Shown here one piece after another: positions 46,386 to 57,659 of a DNA stretch of 64,000 nucleotides. The DNA comes from Oscillibacter sp. GTDB taxonomy: Bacteria; Bacillota; Clostridia; Oscillospirales; Oscillospiraceae. A model generated the notes under the pieces. That model worked only from the letters and a program-made list of their open reading frames with translations, searched no databases and was not told the origin of the DNA. A program made the translations under genes and the position numbers. Every line of letters starts with the position of its first letter. The stretch's first letter is position 1. The DNA is taken from NCBI GenBank assembly GCA_017526785.1, contig JAFXQV010000003.1, positions 1-64,000 of the forward strand. The letters are read 5' to 3'.

Positions 46386-47369
46386 TCACGCCTCATCCGA
46401 CGGGAACCGAATCCCCGCCTGTTTCCGCGCTTCGGTCAGCAGTTCCGCGACGGTCACGCTCTGTTCGAGTAAGGCGTCACAGAAAGCGCGGTCGTTGCCG
46501 TCGATTGCGCGGGCAAAGCGTATAAATTCCGGCTCCATGCGGTGGCCGTGGAAGTCATCCCGGAACTTCTCCGCGCCGCCGTTCAGGCGCAGTGTGACAC
46601 TCCCGCAGACATTCGCGGGGGTGTCCTGCACGATATAACCCTCTGTCCCCTGTATCACGCAGTGGCACGGCGACGCGGAATCCTTCGCGGCGACGCTGAC
46701 CGCCTTGAACGCGCCATAGTCGAGTGTCGCGACGCCGCTGGTGTCTATGCCGCGCTCGATGTTCGCCAGATACGTGATACAACGCGGTTTCCCGAACAGG
46801 CCGACGATGTAGTGAAAGTTATATAAATTCAAGTCCATCAGCGCCCCGCCGGACTTCGCCGGGTCGAACGAAACCGGGGTTTCCCCGCGCCGGAACGCGT
46901 CATAGCGGCTTGAATACTGGCTGTAATTGCACTGTACGAGTTTTAACGCGCCGATTTCCGGCAGAAAGTCCCGCACGGCCTCATAATTCGGGTTCAGGCG
47001 CGTTGTGACGGCCTCGAACAAAAGGCGGTTCCGCTTCCGCGACAGTTCCGCCAGTTCCCGCGCCGTACGGGCGTTGTCGGTCATGGGCTTCTCTAAAATG
47101 ACATGCTTCCCGGCCTCTAATGCCTGTTTTGCCATTGCGTAGTGTTGGGAGTTCGGAACCGCCAAGTAAACCGTGTCAAGGTCGGTGTACGAGAGCAGTT
47201 CCGCGAAATCGGTGGTGCCTTTCGGAATGCCGTATTCCGCGCGGAGTTCGCGCACGGTGTCGGCGGAGCGCGGCGTCCCGCACAGTGCGCCGATGTCCAA
47301 GCCCAGATTCCGCAGAACCGGAAGCGCCTCTTTTGCAATCATGCCCGTACCAGTCACGCCGAGTTTCAT
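46386..47369 (-). CDS. Gfo/Idh/MocA-family NAD(P)-dependent oxidoreductase
   Basis: The 327 residues have an N-terminal Rossmann domain (GVTGTGMIAKEALP), the family motif ILEKPMTDN with the catalytic Lys, and a C-terminal alpha/beta domain (GGALMDLNLYN). Substrates in this family are sugars or inositols; this one cannot be assigned. It follows rpoC by 49 nt with the rpoBC terminator in between, so it may be read at a low level from that operon. AAAGGACG precedes the ATG. Confidence 0.88.
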   Translation of the reverse strand: MKLGVTGTGMIAKEALPVLRNLGLDIGALCGTPRSADTVRELRAEYGIPKGTTDFAELLSYTDLDTVYLAVPNSQHYAMAKQALEAGKHVILEKPMTDNARTARELAELSRKRNRLLFEAVTTRLNPNYEAVRDFLPEIGALKLVQCNYSQYSSRYDAFRRGETPVSFDPAKSGGALMDLNLYNFHYIVGLFGKPRCITYLANIERGIDTSGVATLDYGAFKAVSVAAKDSASPCHCVIQGTEGYIVQDTPANVCGSVTLRLNGGAEKFRDDFHGHRMEPEFIRFARAIDGNDRAFCDALLEQSVTVAELLTEARKQAGIRFPSDEA

Positions 47370-47392
47370 AAAAGCACGTCCTTTCTAAAATA

Positions 47393-47412
47393 GGGACCCC
47401 GTACGGGGTCCC
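47393..47412 (-). terminator. Terminator of rpoB-rpoC
   Basis: GGGACCCC and GGGGTCCC (47393-47400, 47405-47412) are perfect arms around GTAC, and the - strand continues TATTTTAG. The T-tail is imperfect, so read-through to the oxidoreductase is possible. Confidence 0.7.
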
Positions 47413-47418
47413 CTGTTG

Positions 47419-50400
47419 TTAGAGCGCCATATCTGCCGTGTCGGGGTTGATTTCCACCTCTACGGGCGGAGTTTCCATCGTCTCCACGAGGTCTTGATAT
47501 TTCTGCAATCCGGTTCCGGCCGGAATCAGTTTGCCGATGATGACATTCTCTTTCAGTCCCATGAGGTGGTCGGACTTGCCCTTGATAGCCGCCTCCGTCA
47601 GGACTTTGGTCGTCTCTTGGAACGACGCCGCCGACAGGAAGGAGTCCGTAGCCAGTGAGGCCTTGGTAATGCCCATGAGCAACTGTGTCCCCGTGGCCTT
47701 TTGGAGCGGTTCGCCGTCCTCCCGACGCTCTCCGGCTTCGTTGCGGCGGTCAATCTCCGCGTTGGCGTTTTCGAGTTCCAGCACGTCGACCATGGAGCCG
47801 TCCAACAAAGCGGTGTCCCCGGCGTCCTCCAGACGCACTTTCCGCATCATCTGCCGCACAATGACTTCAATGTGCTTGTCGTTGATGTCGACGCCCTGCT
47901 GGCGGTAGACGCGCAACACTTCCTGAATCAGATAGTTGTAAACGGCGTCCGCGCCGCGAATGCGCAATACGTCATGGGGGTTCAGCGCGCCGTAGGTCAA
48001 CTGCGCGCCCTTTTCGACCTTGTCGCCCTCTTTGACCAGCAATCCGGTGTGGGGTACGGCGTAGGAACGGGTTTCGCCGTCCTGCTCGTTCGTGATGATG
48101 AGATTTAAGAGACTGCCCTTTTGCGCTTCCTCAAAGTGTACGGTGCCGCCGATTTCGGCGAGTGTCGCCATGCGCTTAGGTTTCCGCGCCTCAAAGAGTT
48201 CTTCGACGCGCGGGAGACCCTGCGTGATGTCGCCGCCCGCGAGGCCGCCTGTGTGGAAGGTGCGCATTGTCAGCTGTGTCCCGGGTTCGCCGATGGACTG
48301 CGCCGCGATAATGCCGACGGCCTCCCCGGAGCCGACAGGTTCCTGCGTGGCGAGGTTCATGCCGTAACAGCAGGAACATACGCCGCTTTTCGCCCGACAC
48401 GTCAGCACTGTGCGTATCATGACCGTTGGGCGCGCGTCCTTGTCGGCGGGGTCGAACTTGCAAACGTCGCCCGGACGCGGGTTAGCTTGTGTCCAGCGGT
48501 GCGTCTCCAAAATTTTGGCGTCGGTCTCCATGAGCATTTTGTCTTTGGAGAGCAGAATTTCCCCGGTGTCGTTGTCCACGATATCGCCCACGAGGAAGCG
48601 TCCGCGCAGACGGTCGGCGAAACGCTCGATAACCTGCCCGTTTTCGCTGATTTCGCTGACTTTAATGCCGTGGGTTACGCCGCAGTCCTCCTCCCGGATA
48701 ATCACTTCCTGCGACACGTCGACCATGCGGCGGGTCAGGTAGCCGGAGTCGGCGGTGCGGAGCGCGGTGTCGGCGAGGCCTTTCCGTGCGCCGCGGCTGG
48801 AAATGAAGTATTCCAGCGCCGTGAGGCCTTCGCGGTAGTTGGCCTTGATTGGAATTTCGATAGTGCGCCCGGCGGTATTGGCAATCAGGCCGCGCATGCC
48901 GGCCAACTGCCGGATTTGCTTCATGGAGCCGCGCGCCCCCGAGTCGGCCATCATGAAAATGGGGTTGTAGCGGTCCAAGTTGTCCTGCAAGGCCGTGGAG
49001 ACTTGGTCGGTGGTCTTTTCCCACACGTCCACGACCTGCTTGTAACGCTCGTGGTCGGTCATGAAGCCCATGCGGTACTGATTCTCGATATTGACGACCT
49101 GCTGTTCCGTCTCCTGTACCATTTTGTACTTGCTCTCCGGAATCGACATATCCCAGATGGAAACCGTGATAGCGGCTTTCGTGGAGTAGCGGTACCCGGT
49201 GGCCTTCATGGCGTCGAGGACTTCGGCCGCCATTGTGAAGCCGTGCTTGTTAATGGTGCGGTCGACGATTTTGCCGAGTTCCTTTTTGCCGCAAGTCTCC
49301 GTAATCTCGTAGTCGCACACATGCGCGGGGTCGTCGCGGTCGACAAAGCCCAAATCCTGCGGAATGTTCTGGTTAAACAGAATGCGTCCCGGCGTGATTT
49401 CGACAATGCCCGTATGCTGTGTCCCGGCGATGTTAAACGAGCGGCGTACCAGAATCGGGCAGTGGGGGCCGATGACGCCCTCATTGTAGGCCATGAGCGC
49501 CTCTTCCTCACTGCGGTACATCCGAACGGGGCGGTAAGACGCCTTGCGGAACTTCTCCGCCGGAGTTCCGGCCGCTTTGGCCTCGTCTAATTTTTTCGCG
49601 ACGCGCTCGCGTTCGTCATCGTTGAGCGCCTCCAAGCGTTCCGCGTGGGACAGCGCGTCATTCATCGCGGCAATGCGCCCGTTGGCGGCTACAAAGTCGT
49701 CGGCGTCGACGACGGTTTCTGCGGGAAGTTCCGTGTCTCCGGGGTCGGAACAGAAGATGTTTTCCGCGCCTTTCTCGGCCTTGCCCATGCGGTCCATTGT
49801 CAGATAGTAGGAGCCTAAGACCATGTCCTGCGTAGGCACGGTGACGGGGCCGCCGTCCTGCGGGCGCAACAGGTTATTTGCCGACAACATCAGGATTCGC
49901 GCCTCGGCCTGCGCCTCCGCCGAAAGCGGTACGTGAATCGCCATTTGGTCGCCGTCGAAGTCGGCGTTGAACGCGGTGCAGTTCAGGGGATGGAGCTTCA
50001 AGGCGCGTCCGTCCACAAGCACGGGTTCAAAGGCCTGAATGCCCAGACGGTGCAGTGTCGGGGCGCGGTTGAGCATAACCGGATGGTCTTTGATAATCAC
50101 GTCCAGCGCGTCCCATACTTCCGTCACGCCCTTGTCGACCATTTTCTTGGCGGACTTGATGTTATTCGCGGTGCCGTCCTCGACCAGCTTCTTCATGATG
50201 AACGGCCGGAACAGTTCGACGGCCATTTCCTTGGGGACGCCGCACTGGTAGATTTTCAGCTCGGGTCCCACGACAATGACACTGCGCCCGGAGTAGTCGA
50301 CGCGTTTGCCCAGCAGGTTTTGACGGAAACGCCCCTGCTTGCCCTTTAAGAGGTCGCTTAGCGATTTCAGGGCGCGGTTGTTGGCACCCGTCACGGCGCG

Positions 50401-51468
50401 CCCGCGGCGTCCGTTGTCGATGAGGGCGTCAACCGCTTCCTGTAGCATGCGCTTCTCGTTGCGGATGATGATGTCCGGGGCGTTCAACTGAATCAGGCGG
50501 TGCAGGCGGTTGTTCCGGTTGATGACGCGGCGGTACAGGTCGTTCAGGTCGGAGGTCGCGAAGCGTCCGCCGTCCAACTGTACCATTGGCCGGAGTTCCG
50601 GCGGAATCACGGGCAAGGCTTCCAGCACCATCCATTCCGGCTTGTTGCCCGACAGCCGGAACGCGTCCACGACTTCCAGACGCTTGACGATACGCGCCTT
50701 TTTCTGTCCGGTGGCGCTTTTCAGTTCGGCGTGGAGCTGTGCGGAGAGGTTGTCGAGGCCGTGGAAAGTCTCCAACTCCTCTGCGGCGGCGTCTAACTCC
50801 TGCTGTTCCTCCTCCGAGAGGCCGTCCGGGTCATTGCGGAGCCTGTCGCGCAGACGGGAGCAGGTTTCCATGAGTTCGATTTTCCGGGAACTGTCCTCGG
50901 GGCTTAATCCCACGACGGCCAGCAGTTTTTGCACGGCTTCCGCGCCCATGCCCGCCTTGAAGTCGTCCTCGTACTTCTCGCGGTAGTCCCTGTACTCCTT
51001 CTCGGACAAAATCTGATTCCGGCTCAGCGGGGTCTCGCCGGGGTCGGTCACGATATAGTCCGCGAAGTACAGGACTTTTTCCAGAATGCGCGGGCTGATT
51101 TCGAGTAACAGCCCCATACGGGACGGAATGCCCTTGAAGTACCAGATATGGGAAACGGGCGTGGCAAGCTCAATGTGTCCCATGCGCTCGCGGCGAACCT
51201 TGGCGCGCGTCACCTCCACGCCGCAACGGTCACAGATTTTGCCCTTGTAGCGGATTTTCTTGTACTTGCCGCAGTGGCACTCCCAGTCGCGGGTGGGGCC
51301 GAAAATGCGTTCACAAAACAGGCCGTCCCGCTCCGGCTTCAGGGTGCGGTAGTTAATGGTCTCCGGCTTCTTGACCTCCCCGTGGGACCATGCGCGAATC
51401 TGTTCGGGAGAGGCCATGCCGATTTTAATGGCGTCAAAAACAATATTGTTTCCCTTGGTATTGTCCAT
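47419..51468 (-). CDS. rpoC: DNA-directed RNA polymerase beta' subunit
   Basis: This is the largest polymerase subunit and holds the catalytic magnesium. The 1349 residues include the N-terminal zinc site ([20 protein letters not shown]), the active-site [10 protein letters not shown], the trigger-loop region with [19 protein letters not shown], a second zinc site ([11 protein letters not shown]) and the conserved [20 protein letters not shown]. It is longer than the roughly 1200 of Bacillus, with extra sequence in the C-terminal third. It lies 12 nt after rpoB. Confidence 0.98.
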   Translation of the reverse strand: MDNTKGNNIVFDAIKIGMASPEQIRAWSHGEVKKPETINYRTLKPERDGLFCERIFGPTRDWECHCGKYKKIRYKGKICDRCGVEVTRAKVRRERMGHIELATPVSHIWYFKGIPSRMGLLLEISPRILEKVLYFADYIVTDPGETPLSRNQILSEKEYRDYREKYEDDFKAGMGAEAVQKLLAVVGLSPEDSSRKIELMETCSRLRDRLRNDPDGLSEEEQQELDAAAEELETFHGLDNLSAQLHAELKSATGQKKARIVKRLEVVDAFRLSGNKPEWMVLEALPVIPPELRPMVQLDGGRFATSDLNDLYRRVINRNNRLHRLIQLNAPDIIIRNEKRMLQEAVDALIDNGRRGRAVTGANNRALKSLSDLLKGKQGRFRQNLLGKRVDYSGRSVIVVGPELKIYQCGVPKEMAVELFRPFIMKKLVEDGTANNIKSAKKMVDKGVTEVWDALDVIIKDHPVMLNRAPTLHRLGIQAFEPVLVDGRALKLHPLNCTAFNADFDGDQMAIHVPLSAEAQAEARILMLSANNLLRPQDGGPVTVPTQDMVLGSYYLTMDRMGKAEKGAENIFCSDPGDTELPAETVVDADDFVAANGRIAAMNDALSHAERLEALNDDERERVAKKLDEAKAAGTPAEKFRKASYRPVRMYRSEEEALMAYNEGVIGPHCPILVRRSFNIAGTQHTGIVEITPGRILFNQNIPQDLGFVDRDDPAHVCDYEITETCGKKELGKIVDRTINKHGFTMAAEVLDAMKATGYRYSTKAAITVSIWDMSIPESKYKMVQETEQQVVNIENQYRMGFMTDHERYKQVVDVWEKTTDQVSTALQDNLDRYNPIFMMADSGARGSMKQIRQLAGMRGLIANTAGRTIEIPIKANYREGLTALEYFISSRGARKGLADTALRTADSGYLTRRMVDVSQEVIIREEDCGVTHGIKVSEISENGQVIERFADRLRGRFLVGDIVDNDTGEILLSKDKMLMETDAKILETHRWTQANPRPGDVCKFDPADKDARPTVMIRTVLTCRAKSGVCSCCYGMNLATQEPVGSGEAVGIIAAQSIGEPGTQLTMRTFHTGGLAGGDITQGLPRVEELFEARKPKRMATLAEIGGTVHFEEAQKGSLLNLIITNEQDGETRSYAVPHTGLLVKEGDKVEKGAQLTYGALNPHDVLRIRGADAVYNYLIQEVLRVYRQQGVDINDKHIEVIVRQMMRKVRLEDAGDTALLDGSMVDVLELENANAEIDRRNEAGERREDGEPLQKATGTQLLMGITKASLATDSFLSAASFQETTKVLTEAAIKGKSDHLMGLKENVIIGKLIPAGTGLQKYQDLVETMETPPVEVEINPDTADMAL

Positions 51469-51480
51469 GCTCTCTCCTCC

Positions 51481-54400
51481 TCAGAAGGGTTCCGCCCCGT
51501 CCTCGAACGCGTCGGAAAAGTCGTAGGCGTCCGCGTCCGGCCGCATATCCTCCGGGAAATCGGCCGATTCTTCGTCGCCGTCGCCGTCGTCCGTGTAATC
51601 GTCGTCAAGGCCGATGTCGGCTCCGGCGTCGGGCGGGGCGTCCTGCACGTCAAAGCCCGCGTTCTGGAACTCCGCCGCGTCATAGTGGCGGTTCTGGCGT
51701 TCGGTGTCGGCGTCCATGCGCGCGAGGTTGAACGTGTCCATAGCGTCTTCGTCGTCTTTCAGCTCAATCGGGTTGCAGTCGGCGTCGAGTACCTCAATGT
51801 CGAGGCAGAGCGACTGCAGTTCCTTGACAAGCACCTTGAACGATTCCGGGACGCCCGGCTGTGGGACATTGTGGCCTTTCACGATGGATTCGTAGGTTTT
51901 GACGCGCCCGGTCACGTCGTCGGATTTTACGGTCAAGATTTCCTGCAGGGTGTAGGCCGCGCCGTAGGCCTCCAGCGCCCAGACCTCCATTTCGCCGAAA
52001 CGCTGTCCGCCGAACTGCGCCTTGCCTCCCAAGGGCTGCTGCGTGACCAGCGAGTAGGGGCCGGTCGAACGGGCGTGAATCTTGTCATCCACCAAGTGAT
52101 GGAGTTTCAGGAAGTAGACATAGCCGACGGTCACTTTGTTGTCGAACGGCTCCCCGGTGCGCCCGTCGTAGAGGACGGACTTCCCCTCCGGGTCAAGCCC
52201 CGCCTCCGCCAGCATGGCGGAAATGTCCTGTTCCCGCGCGCCGTCAAAAATCGGCGTCGCCACTTTCAGGGGCGTGTCGGATTTGAGATTCCGGATTTCG
52301 TCAAGGTCGGCCTGCGTCACGCCGTCGAAAATCGGGGAATCCATGTTGACGGGAAGCCCGGCTTTCAGTTTCAAGCCCAGCCTCTGCGCGGCGTAGCCGA
52401 GGTGGACTTCCAGCACCTGTCCAATGTTCATGCGCGACGGCACGCCCAGCGGGTTCAGCACGATGTCGAGCGGGGTTCCGTCGGGCAGGAAAGGCATATC
52501 CTCCTCTGGAAGGACACGCGACACCACGCCCTTGTTGCCGTGGCGTCCGGCCATTTTGTCGCCGACCTGAATTTTCCGGCGCTGTGCGATATAGACCCGG
52601 ACGACCATGTTTACGCCGGGGCCGAGGTCGTCGCCGCCCTCACGCGTGAACACTTTGGTGTCAAGCACAATGCCGCTTTCGCCGTGCGGGACTTTCAGCG
52701 ACGTGTCGCGGACTTCCCGCGCCTTTTCGCCGAAAATCGCCCGTAACAGACGTTCCTCCGCCGTCAAATCGGTTTCGCCCTTCGGCGTCACCTTGCCCAC
52801 AAGGATGTCCCCGGACTTGACCTCCGCGCCGATTCGGATTACGCCGTTAGCGTCCAAGTCTTTCAGCGCGTCGTCGCCGACATTCGGGATGTCGCGTGTG
52901 ATTTCTTCGGGGCCAAGTTTCGTGTCGCGGGAATCAATCTCGAATTCCTCAATATGAATGGAAGTGTACAAATCCTCCCGCACAAGGCGCTCGTTCAGAA
53001 GCACGGCGTCCTCGTAGTTGTAGCCCTCCCACGTCATGAAGCCCACAAGGATATTCTGGCCAAGCGCGATTTCCCCGTTTTCGGTAGAGGGGCCGTCGGC
53101 CAGAATCGTGGCGGAGAGTTCCCGCCCGTCGGGCGTGAACTTCTTCCCGTGCACGCGGTCGCCCACGTTCACAATCGGACGCTGGTTGATACATGTCGTG
53201 TGGTTGGAACGCAGGAATTTAATCAGCTTGTAGGACTTGTGTGTGCCGTTGTCGTAGTCAATGCCGACGTGGCAGGCGTCCACGTCCGTCACGACGCCGT
53301 CGCCCTCCGCGAGTACCACAATTTCCGAGTCGATACAAATTTTATGTTCCATGCCCGTTCCGACAATCGGCGCGTGGGGGCGGAGCAACGGCACGGCTTG
53401 TCTCTGCATGTTCGCGCCCATGAGCGCCCGGTTGGCGTCGTCGTTGGGCAGAAACGGTATCATGGCCGTGGCGATAGAAACCATCATGCGCGGGGACACG
53501 TCGATATAGTCCACGCGTTCCCGGTCAACGACCACGATTTCATCCCGGTGGCGCGCCGTGATACGCGGATTTTTCAGGCGTCCGAACTCGTCCAGCGGTT
53601 CCGCCGCCGGCCCCACAATATAATTGTCCTCCTCGTCGGCGGTCATATACGTGATGGCCTCGGACACGCGCCCGGTCTCCTTGCTGACGGCGCGGTAGGG
53701 GGTCTCAATAAACCCGTACTCGTTCACGCGGGCGTAGGTCGCCAGATACGAGATAAGGCCGATGTTGGGGCCTTCCGGCGTCTCTATCGGACACATGCGC
53801 CCGTAGTGGCTGTAGTGTACGTCGCGGACTTCCATGTTGGCGCGTTCGCGGGACAGGCCGCCGGGGCCTAACGCCGACAGGCGCCGCTTGTGCGTCAGTT
53901 CCGCAAGCGGGTTCGTCTGGTCCATAAACTGGCTCAGCGGGCTGGAACCGAAAAATTCCTTAATCGCGGCCGTGACCGGGCGGATGTTAATCAAACTCTG
54001 CGGCGTGACGCTCTCCAAGTCCTGCGTGGTCATGCGTTCACGAATCACGCGCTCCATGCGGGAAAAGCCGATGCGGAATTGATTTTGCAACAGCTCGCCC
54101 ACGCAACGGAGGCGGCGGTTGCCTAAGTGGTCGATGTCGTCTTTAATCGAAATGCCCCGCGCAAGGCCGTTCATATAGTTGATAGAGGCCAGTATGTCGT
54201 CTATCATAATGTGTTTCGGCACAAGGCGGTCTTTCTGCAACAGGATTTGGTCTTGCAAGTCCTCCCCGCTGTACTTCTCCAAGAGTTCCTGCAACACGTC
54301 ATAGCGTACACGTTCTTTAAGGTTGCAAGCCTGCAACGGGTCGAAGTCCACGAAGCGGCTCATGTCGCACATCCGGTTGGACTGCACCCGGATTGTCGTA

Positions 54401-55395
54401 CCCTCCACGTCGATGACGACCTCAAACACGCCCAGCGCGTCCAGCTTCTGCGCTTCCTCTTTCGTCATGACGTGTCCGGCGTCGAAGAGGACTTCCCCCG
54501 TGGACGGGTCGACGGCCGGCTCCGCTAACGCGTGTCCCGTGATTCTCTGCCAGAGCGACAGCTTCCGGTTGAACTTGTACCGCCCGACTACCGACAAGTC
54601 GTAACGCCGGGGGTCGAAGAACAGGTTATTCATCAACGTTTCGGCGGCCTCGACCGTCGGCGGCTCGCCGGGACGCAGTTTCCGGTAGATTTCCAGCATG
54701 GCGTCCTCGTACGTCTTGCAGGGGTCTTTTTCCAGTGTCGCGGTAATGCGCGGGTCGTCGCTGAAGCGCTCCAAGATTTCCGCGTCCGTTTTCAGGCCTA
54801 ATGCGCGAATCAGGCACGTAATGGGAATCTTGCGGTTCTTGTCAATGCGTACCCAGAAGACTTCGTTGGTGTCGGTCTCGTACTCCAGCCACGCGCCGCG
54901 ATACGGGATAATCTGGCATGTCAGTATCGGCAAGTCCGTCTTGATGTCGACCTCCCGGCCGTAGTACACGCCCGGAGACCGCACAATCTGCGACACGACC
55001 ACGCGCTCCGCGCCGTTGATAACGAACGTCCCCGAATGCGTCATGAGCGGGAAGTCCCCCATAAAGAGTTCCTGTTCCTTCATGACATCGGTTTCCTTGT
55101 TGCGCAGACGCGCCTTGACTTTCAATGGCGCGGCGTACGTGGCGTCGCGGGCTTTGCACTCCTCCACATCGTAACGCGGCTCCTCGTCCATTTTGTAGTC
55201 AATGAACGTGAGTTCCAAGTTGCCCTGATAGTCAGTAATGGCACCCACGTCGGCGAACACTTCCCGGAGACCCGTTTCCAGAAATTCCCGATAGGATTTC
55301 TTCTGAATCTCCAGAAGGTTCGGCATAGGAACCACTTCCTCATACCGGGCGAAATTCATACGGGGTGTGTTTCCGTAGTGCTTGATTTTTGCCAT
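51481..55395 (-). CDS. rpoB: DNA-directed RNA polymerase beta subunit
   Basis: The ATG at 55395 (MAKIKHYGN) follows GGAAAGGTGG; the frame extends upstream but is not protein-like there. The 1304 residues include the rifampicin-pocket segment [29 protein letters not shown]-like [12 protein letters not shown], and the C-terminal [20 protein letters not shown]. The last 90 residues are a strongly acidic tail (many Asp and Glu) not found in Bacillus RpoB. Ribosomal protein genes rplJ/rplL are not upstream; the neighbour is a divergent nuclease gene. Confidence 0.98.
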   Translation of the reverse strand: MAKIKHYGNTPRMNFARYEEVVPMPNLLEIQKKSYREFLETGLREVFADVGAITDYQGNLELTFIDYKMDEEPRYDVEECKARDATYAAPLKVKARLRNKETDVMKEQELFMGDFPLMTHSGTFVINGAERVVVSQIVRSPGVYYGREVDIKTDLPILTCQIIPYRGAWLEYETDTNEVFWVRIDKNRKIPITCLIRALGLKTDAEILERFSDDPRITATLEKDPCKTYEDAMLEIYRKLRPGEPPTVEAAETLMNNLFFDPRRYDLSVVGRYKFNRKLSLWQRITGHALAEPAVDPSTGEVLFDAGHVMTKEEAQKLDALGVFEVVIDVEGTTIRVQSNRMCDMSRFVDFDPLQACNLKERVRYDVLQELLEKYSGEDLQDQILLQKDRLVPKHIMIDDILASINYMNGLARGISIKDDIDHLGNRRLRCVGELLQNQFRIGFSRMERVIRERMTTQDLESVTPQSLINIRPVTAAIKEFFGSSPLSQFMDQTNPLAELTHKRRLSALGPGGLSRERANMEVRDVHYSHYGRMCPIETPEGPNIGLISYLATYARVNEYGFIETPYRAVSKETGRVSEAITYMTADEEDNYIVGPAAEPLDEFGRLKNPRITARHRDEIVVVDRERVDYIDVSPRMMVSIATAMIPFLPNDDANRALMGANMQRQAVPLLRPHAPIVGTGMEHKICIDSEIVVLAEGDGVVTDVDACHVGIDYDNGTHKSYKLIKFLRSNHTTCINQRPIVNVGDRVHGKKFTPDGRELSATILADGPSTENGEIALGQNILVGFMTWEGYNYEDAVLLNERLVREDLYTSIHIEEFEIDSRDTKLGPEEITRDIPNVGDDALKDLDANGVIRIGAEVKSGDILVGKVTPKGETDLTAEERLLRAIFGEKAREVRDTSLKVPHGESGIVLDTKVFTREGGDDLGPGVNMVVRVYIAQRRKIQVGDKMAGRHGNKGVVSRVLPEEDMPFLPDGTPLDIVLNPLGVPSRMNIGQVLEVHLGYAAQRLGLKLKAGLPVNMDSPIFDGVTQADLDEIRNLKSDTPLKVATPIFDGAREQDISAMLAEAGLDPEGKSVLYDGRTGEPFDNKVTVGYVYFLKLHHLVDDKIHARSTGPYSLVTQQPLGGKAQFGGQRFGEMEVWALEAYGAAYTLQEILTVKSDDVTGRVKTYESIVKGHNVPQPGVPESFKVLVKELQSLCLDIEVLDADCNPIELKDDEDAMDTFNLARMDADTERQNRHYDAAEFQNAGFDVQDAPPDAGADIGLDDDYTDDGDGDEESADFPEDMRPDADAYDFSDAFEDGAEPF

Positions 55396-55483
55396 CTGCC
55401 CATCCACCTTTCCTGACTGAACGCCTGCTGATTTGGGAAACCGTCCACGCGTCGCGCTCCTTCGCTCGGCGTGTCCGCCCATG

Positions 55484-55505
55484 GAAAAAAGCCGCCTGTC
55501 CGGCT
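55484..55505 (-). promoter_or_regulatory. Possible attenuator in the rpoB leader
   Basis: On the - strand, AGCCG and CGGCT (55501-55505 and 55490-55494) form a short stem followed by T6 (55485-55490). It lies about 165 nt into a 270-nt leader and could end some transcripts early. The rest of 55396-55764 holds only the divergent promoters. Confidence 0.4.
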
Positions 55506-55591
55506 ATGCGCCGGAGGGAGGGCAGCGTGAATTCCATGCGCCGGGTACGTGACACACAAGGGAACGTTGTTGAAAAAATGTTGCAATCCTC

Positions 55592-55620
55592 TTGCATTTT
55601 CCCGAAAAATGTGCTATGCT
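55592..55620 (+). promoter_or_regulatory. Promoter of the EVE-HNH gene
   Basis: TTGCAT (55592-55597), 17 bp and TATGCT (55615-55620) point toward the nuclease gene, leaving a leader of about 137 nt that crosses the rpoB promoter. Confidence 0.5.
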
Positions 55621-55671
55621 AAGCAAAATTAAAGTGGGTTGTTAGACAATTCCACAGCTCAGAAGTAATTT

Positions 55672-55700
55672 ATTCTACCACGCTAAAACATATTTGTCAA
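55672..55700 (-). promoter_or_regulatory. Promoter of rpoB-rpoC
   Basis: On the - strand, a consensus TTGACA (55695-55700), 17 bp and TAGAAT (55672-55677) form a strong promoter. Confidence 0.85.
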
Positions 55701-55764
55701 GTGCTTTTTTGGAAAAATCGTCGGTTCGGTATCCAGATGAACGGACAAAGCAAAGGTGGGCGCT

Positions 55765-56565
55765 ATGAAAACATGGCTTTTGGAAATCAATAACAATGAC
55801 CATCAGCAAATATCAGTAAATGAGGTACTTCGTCGGGGAGACGTGGAAACATGGGAGGGACTCCCGGAAACTGTTTTCAACGCCGATATTCAAAAGGGTG
55901 ACGTTGCGTTTGTGTACAATTGCGAACCGATAAAAAGAATTTCTTGGAAGTGTGAAATTGTGTACGTACGCAAATCTAATTGTCCAGACTGTATAATTGG
56001 AGTGAAGCCACTTTATCACTATCCCGACAACGACCCCGCCTTTGCGTACAGCGACATTCACAAATACCTTGTCGCCCACGGGAGAAAGGGCGGCTTTTTT
56101 GGCATTGTAAGGAAGCAGAAGGAGATACCCCCTGATTTGCTGGACTACCTTACAAAAGCTGACCGACCTTACGCGAATACTTCCGCAATGTCAAACCATG
56201 ACAGTGAAATCAGCAATCCCGCGGACGTAAAAAGCATAACCCGGAAACCACCCGAAAAAACGGCTCCGCCTGAAAGGGTGACAGTTATTCGGAGAAACAG
56301 AGACAAACGAATTTCCGAGTATGCAAAGCAGCTTGCCTGCGGGAAGTGTGAACTTTGCGGGGAAGAAGCACCTTTCCAGAAAGATGGCGTCCCTTATTTG
56401 GAATCTCATCATATTGAGTGGCTCTCTATGGGAGGGGAGGACGTGATAGAAAATGTTGTGGCACTCTGTCCAAACTGTCACCGTAAAATGCACATCCTGC
56501 ATTTCCCGGCCGATGTGGAAACGCTTCGTCAATCCGTAAAAAAACGGAAATATCCCAACGCGTAG
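55765..56565 (+). CDS. EVE-like domain plus HNH endonuclease
   Basis: The 266 residues combine an N-terminal EVE/PUA-like domain (about 1-125: MKTWLLEINNND, IQKGDVAFVYNCEPI, VGKP-type strands), which in relatives reads modified bases, with a C-terminal HNH nuclease (about 190-255: CELCGEE, LESHHIEWLSMGG, NVVALCPNCHRKMH). The four Cys bind zinc; HH, N and H are the catalytic set. This layout suits a type IV-like restriction enzyme that cuts modified foreign DNA. The ATG at 55765 follows AAAGGTGG. Its AT content is higher than in rpoB next door, consistent with transfer. Confidence 0.8.
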   Translation: MKTWLLEINNNDHQQISVNEVLRRGDVETWEGLPETVFNADIQKGDVAFVYNCEPIKRISWKCEIVYVRKSNCPDCIIGVKPLYHYPDNDPAFAYSDIHKYLVAHGRKGGFFGIVRKQKEIPPDLLDYLTKADRPYANTSAMSNHDSEISNPADVKSITRKPPEKTAPPERVTVIRRNRDKRISEYAKQLACGKCELCGEEAPFQKDGVPYLESHHIEWLSMGGEDVIENVVALCPNCHRKMHILHFPADVETLRQSVKKRKYPNA

Positions 56566-56608
56566 CGCCGTTAGGAACGGGCGGCGTATTTGTCCAACGT
56601 ATAGAAAC

Positions 56609-56635
56609 AGCCTCTCCCGCGACGCGGGGGAGGCT
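56609..56635. terminator. Hairpin between convergent genes
   Basis: AGCCTCTCCCGC (56609-56620) pairs with GCGGGGGAGGCT (56624-56635) with one wobble and a 3-nt loop. No T-run follows on either strand, so it may act as a barrier or mRNA end protector. Confidence 0.55.
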
Positions 56636-56667
56636 TGTCCGTATCGCACAACGTATATCAGGCCACA

Positions 56668-57534
56668 TTATCCGGGGACGCGCACCACGCAAATGAGATA
56701 ACCGCCGTCCCAAGACGCCCGAATCCGGGCTTGTCCTTTGCCAACGGGCGTCACAAAGCCGTCGGCGTCGACCGTCGCCACGGACGGATTGTCGCTTGTC
56801 CACCGGATATCCGCCTCGACGCCGGAGACCTTCAAGTGGTACTCGCCTTCGTCGACGGTACGGGTAAAGTCCGTCGTGTTGAGTTTGGCTGCGGTCGACG
56901 CGGCACCGGTAATCATACGCGCCACGCAGAGACCCTTTTTCACGCCGTCCGTCACGATGATATTGACCGTACCGTGTGACACGGCCGTGACTTTGCCGTT
57001 TTCGTCCACGGACGCCACCGACGGGTTTTGGCTCACCCACGTAAACGGCCCCTCACTGCCGCCCTTGACGCGAATTGTCGCGCTTTCGCCGAGCGTCCGA
57101 AGTGTGAAGTCATGCGTACTTAATGCGATACCGTCGGGCAGGGCTTTCGCGGCGGCATAGTCCATGACGGCGGGTGTCGGCTCCGGCTCCGGTTCGGGTT
57201 CCGGGGGCGCGGCGTCGTCCGGGGTTTCGTCAGACGTGCCTCCGTCCGGCATTGCGTCGGACGGCACATCGCCCGGGGGTTCGTCTGACGCGCCGCCGTC
57301 CGTATCCTCGACGGGCGGCTTGGTGTCACGTCCGGGGAGGGACGTTACCCCGGTTTCCGCGCCGATTTTCCCGTCCGTGAACTGATACAGGCGGTTCATA
57401 ATCAAGTCCCCGTAGCGCAGATATACCAGAAGCCCCGACAACAGCAGGATAATTAAAACGAGTAGAAACGTAATAAACGCGGAACCGCCTCCGCCCTGTG
57501 TGCGCGGCTGGCTGTCCTGATAGTTTTTTTCCAT
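56668..57534 (-). CDS. Membrane-anchored protein with two bacterial Ig-like (Big_2) domains
   Basis: The ATG at 57534 follows AAAGGAG. The 288 residues have a short cytoplasmic start, one membrane helix (about 20-42), an acidic linker rich in Asp, Pro and Glu with EPEPEP at its end (about 65-130), and two Ig-like domains outside, each with the Big_2 pattern (WVSQNPSVASVDENGKVTAV and WTSDNPSVATVDADGFVTPV). It is likely a surface protein that displays binding domains; the target is unknown. It stands alone with its own promoter. Confidence 0.85.
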   Translation of the reverse strand: MEKNYQDSQPRTQGGGGSAFITFLLVLIILLLSGLLVYLRYGDLIMNRLYQFTDGKIGAETGVTSLPGRDTKPPVEDTDGGASDEPPGDVPSDAMPDGGTSDETPDDAAPPEPEPEPEPTPAVMDYAAAKALPDGIALSTHDFTLRTLGESATIRVKGGSEGPFTWVSQNPSVASVDENGKVTAVSHGTVNIIVTDGVKKGLCVARMITGAASTAAKLNTTDFTRTVDEGEYHLKVSGVEADIRWTSDNPSVATVDADGFVTPVGKGQARIRASWDGGYLICVVRVPG

Positions 57535-57594
57535 ATGACGGCTCCTTTCCGTACGCCCGCGACGGGACATGGTTTGTCCCACATTCCAAGCCCT

Positions 57595-57623
57595 ATCATA
57601 GCGGGTTTTCGGCCGCGCGTCAA
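57595..57623 (-). promoter_or_regulatory. Promoter of the Ig-like membrane protein
   Basis: On the - strand, TTGACG (57618-57623), 17 bp and TATGAT (57595-57600) lie about 60 nt before the start codon. Confidence 0.8.
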
Positions 57624-57659
57624 GGCGGATTTTGTGAACAATTTATATACTTTGCCGTG

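Noticed and set aside
48121..52746. Two ORFs of 489 and 532 residues opposite rpoC and rpoB
   Set aside because: Both are antisense shadows of highly conserved polymerase genes and have the low-complexity look of mirror frames.
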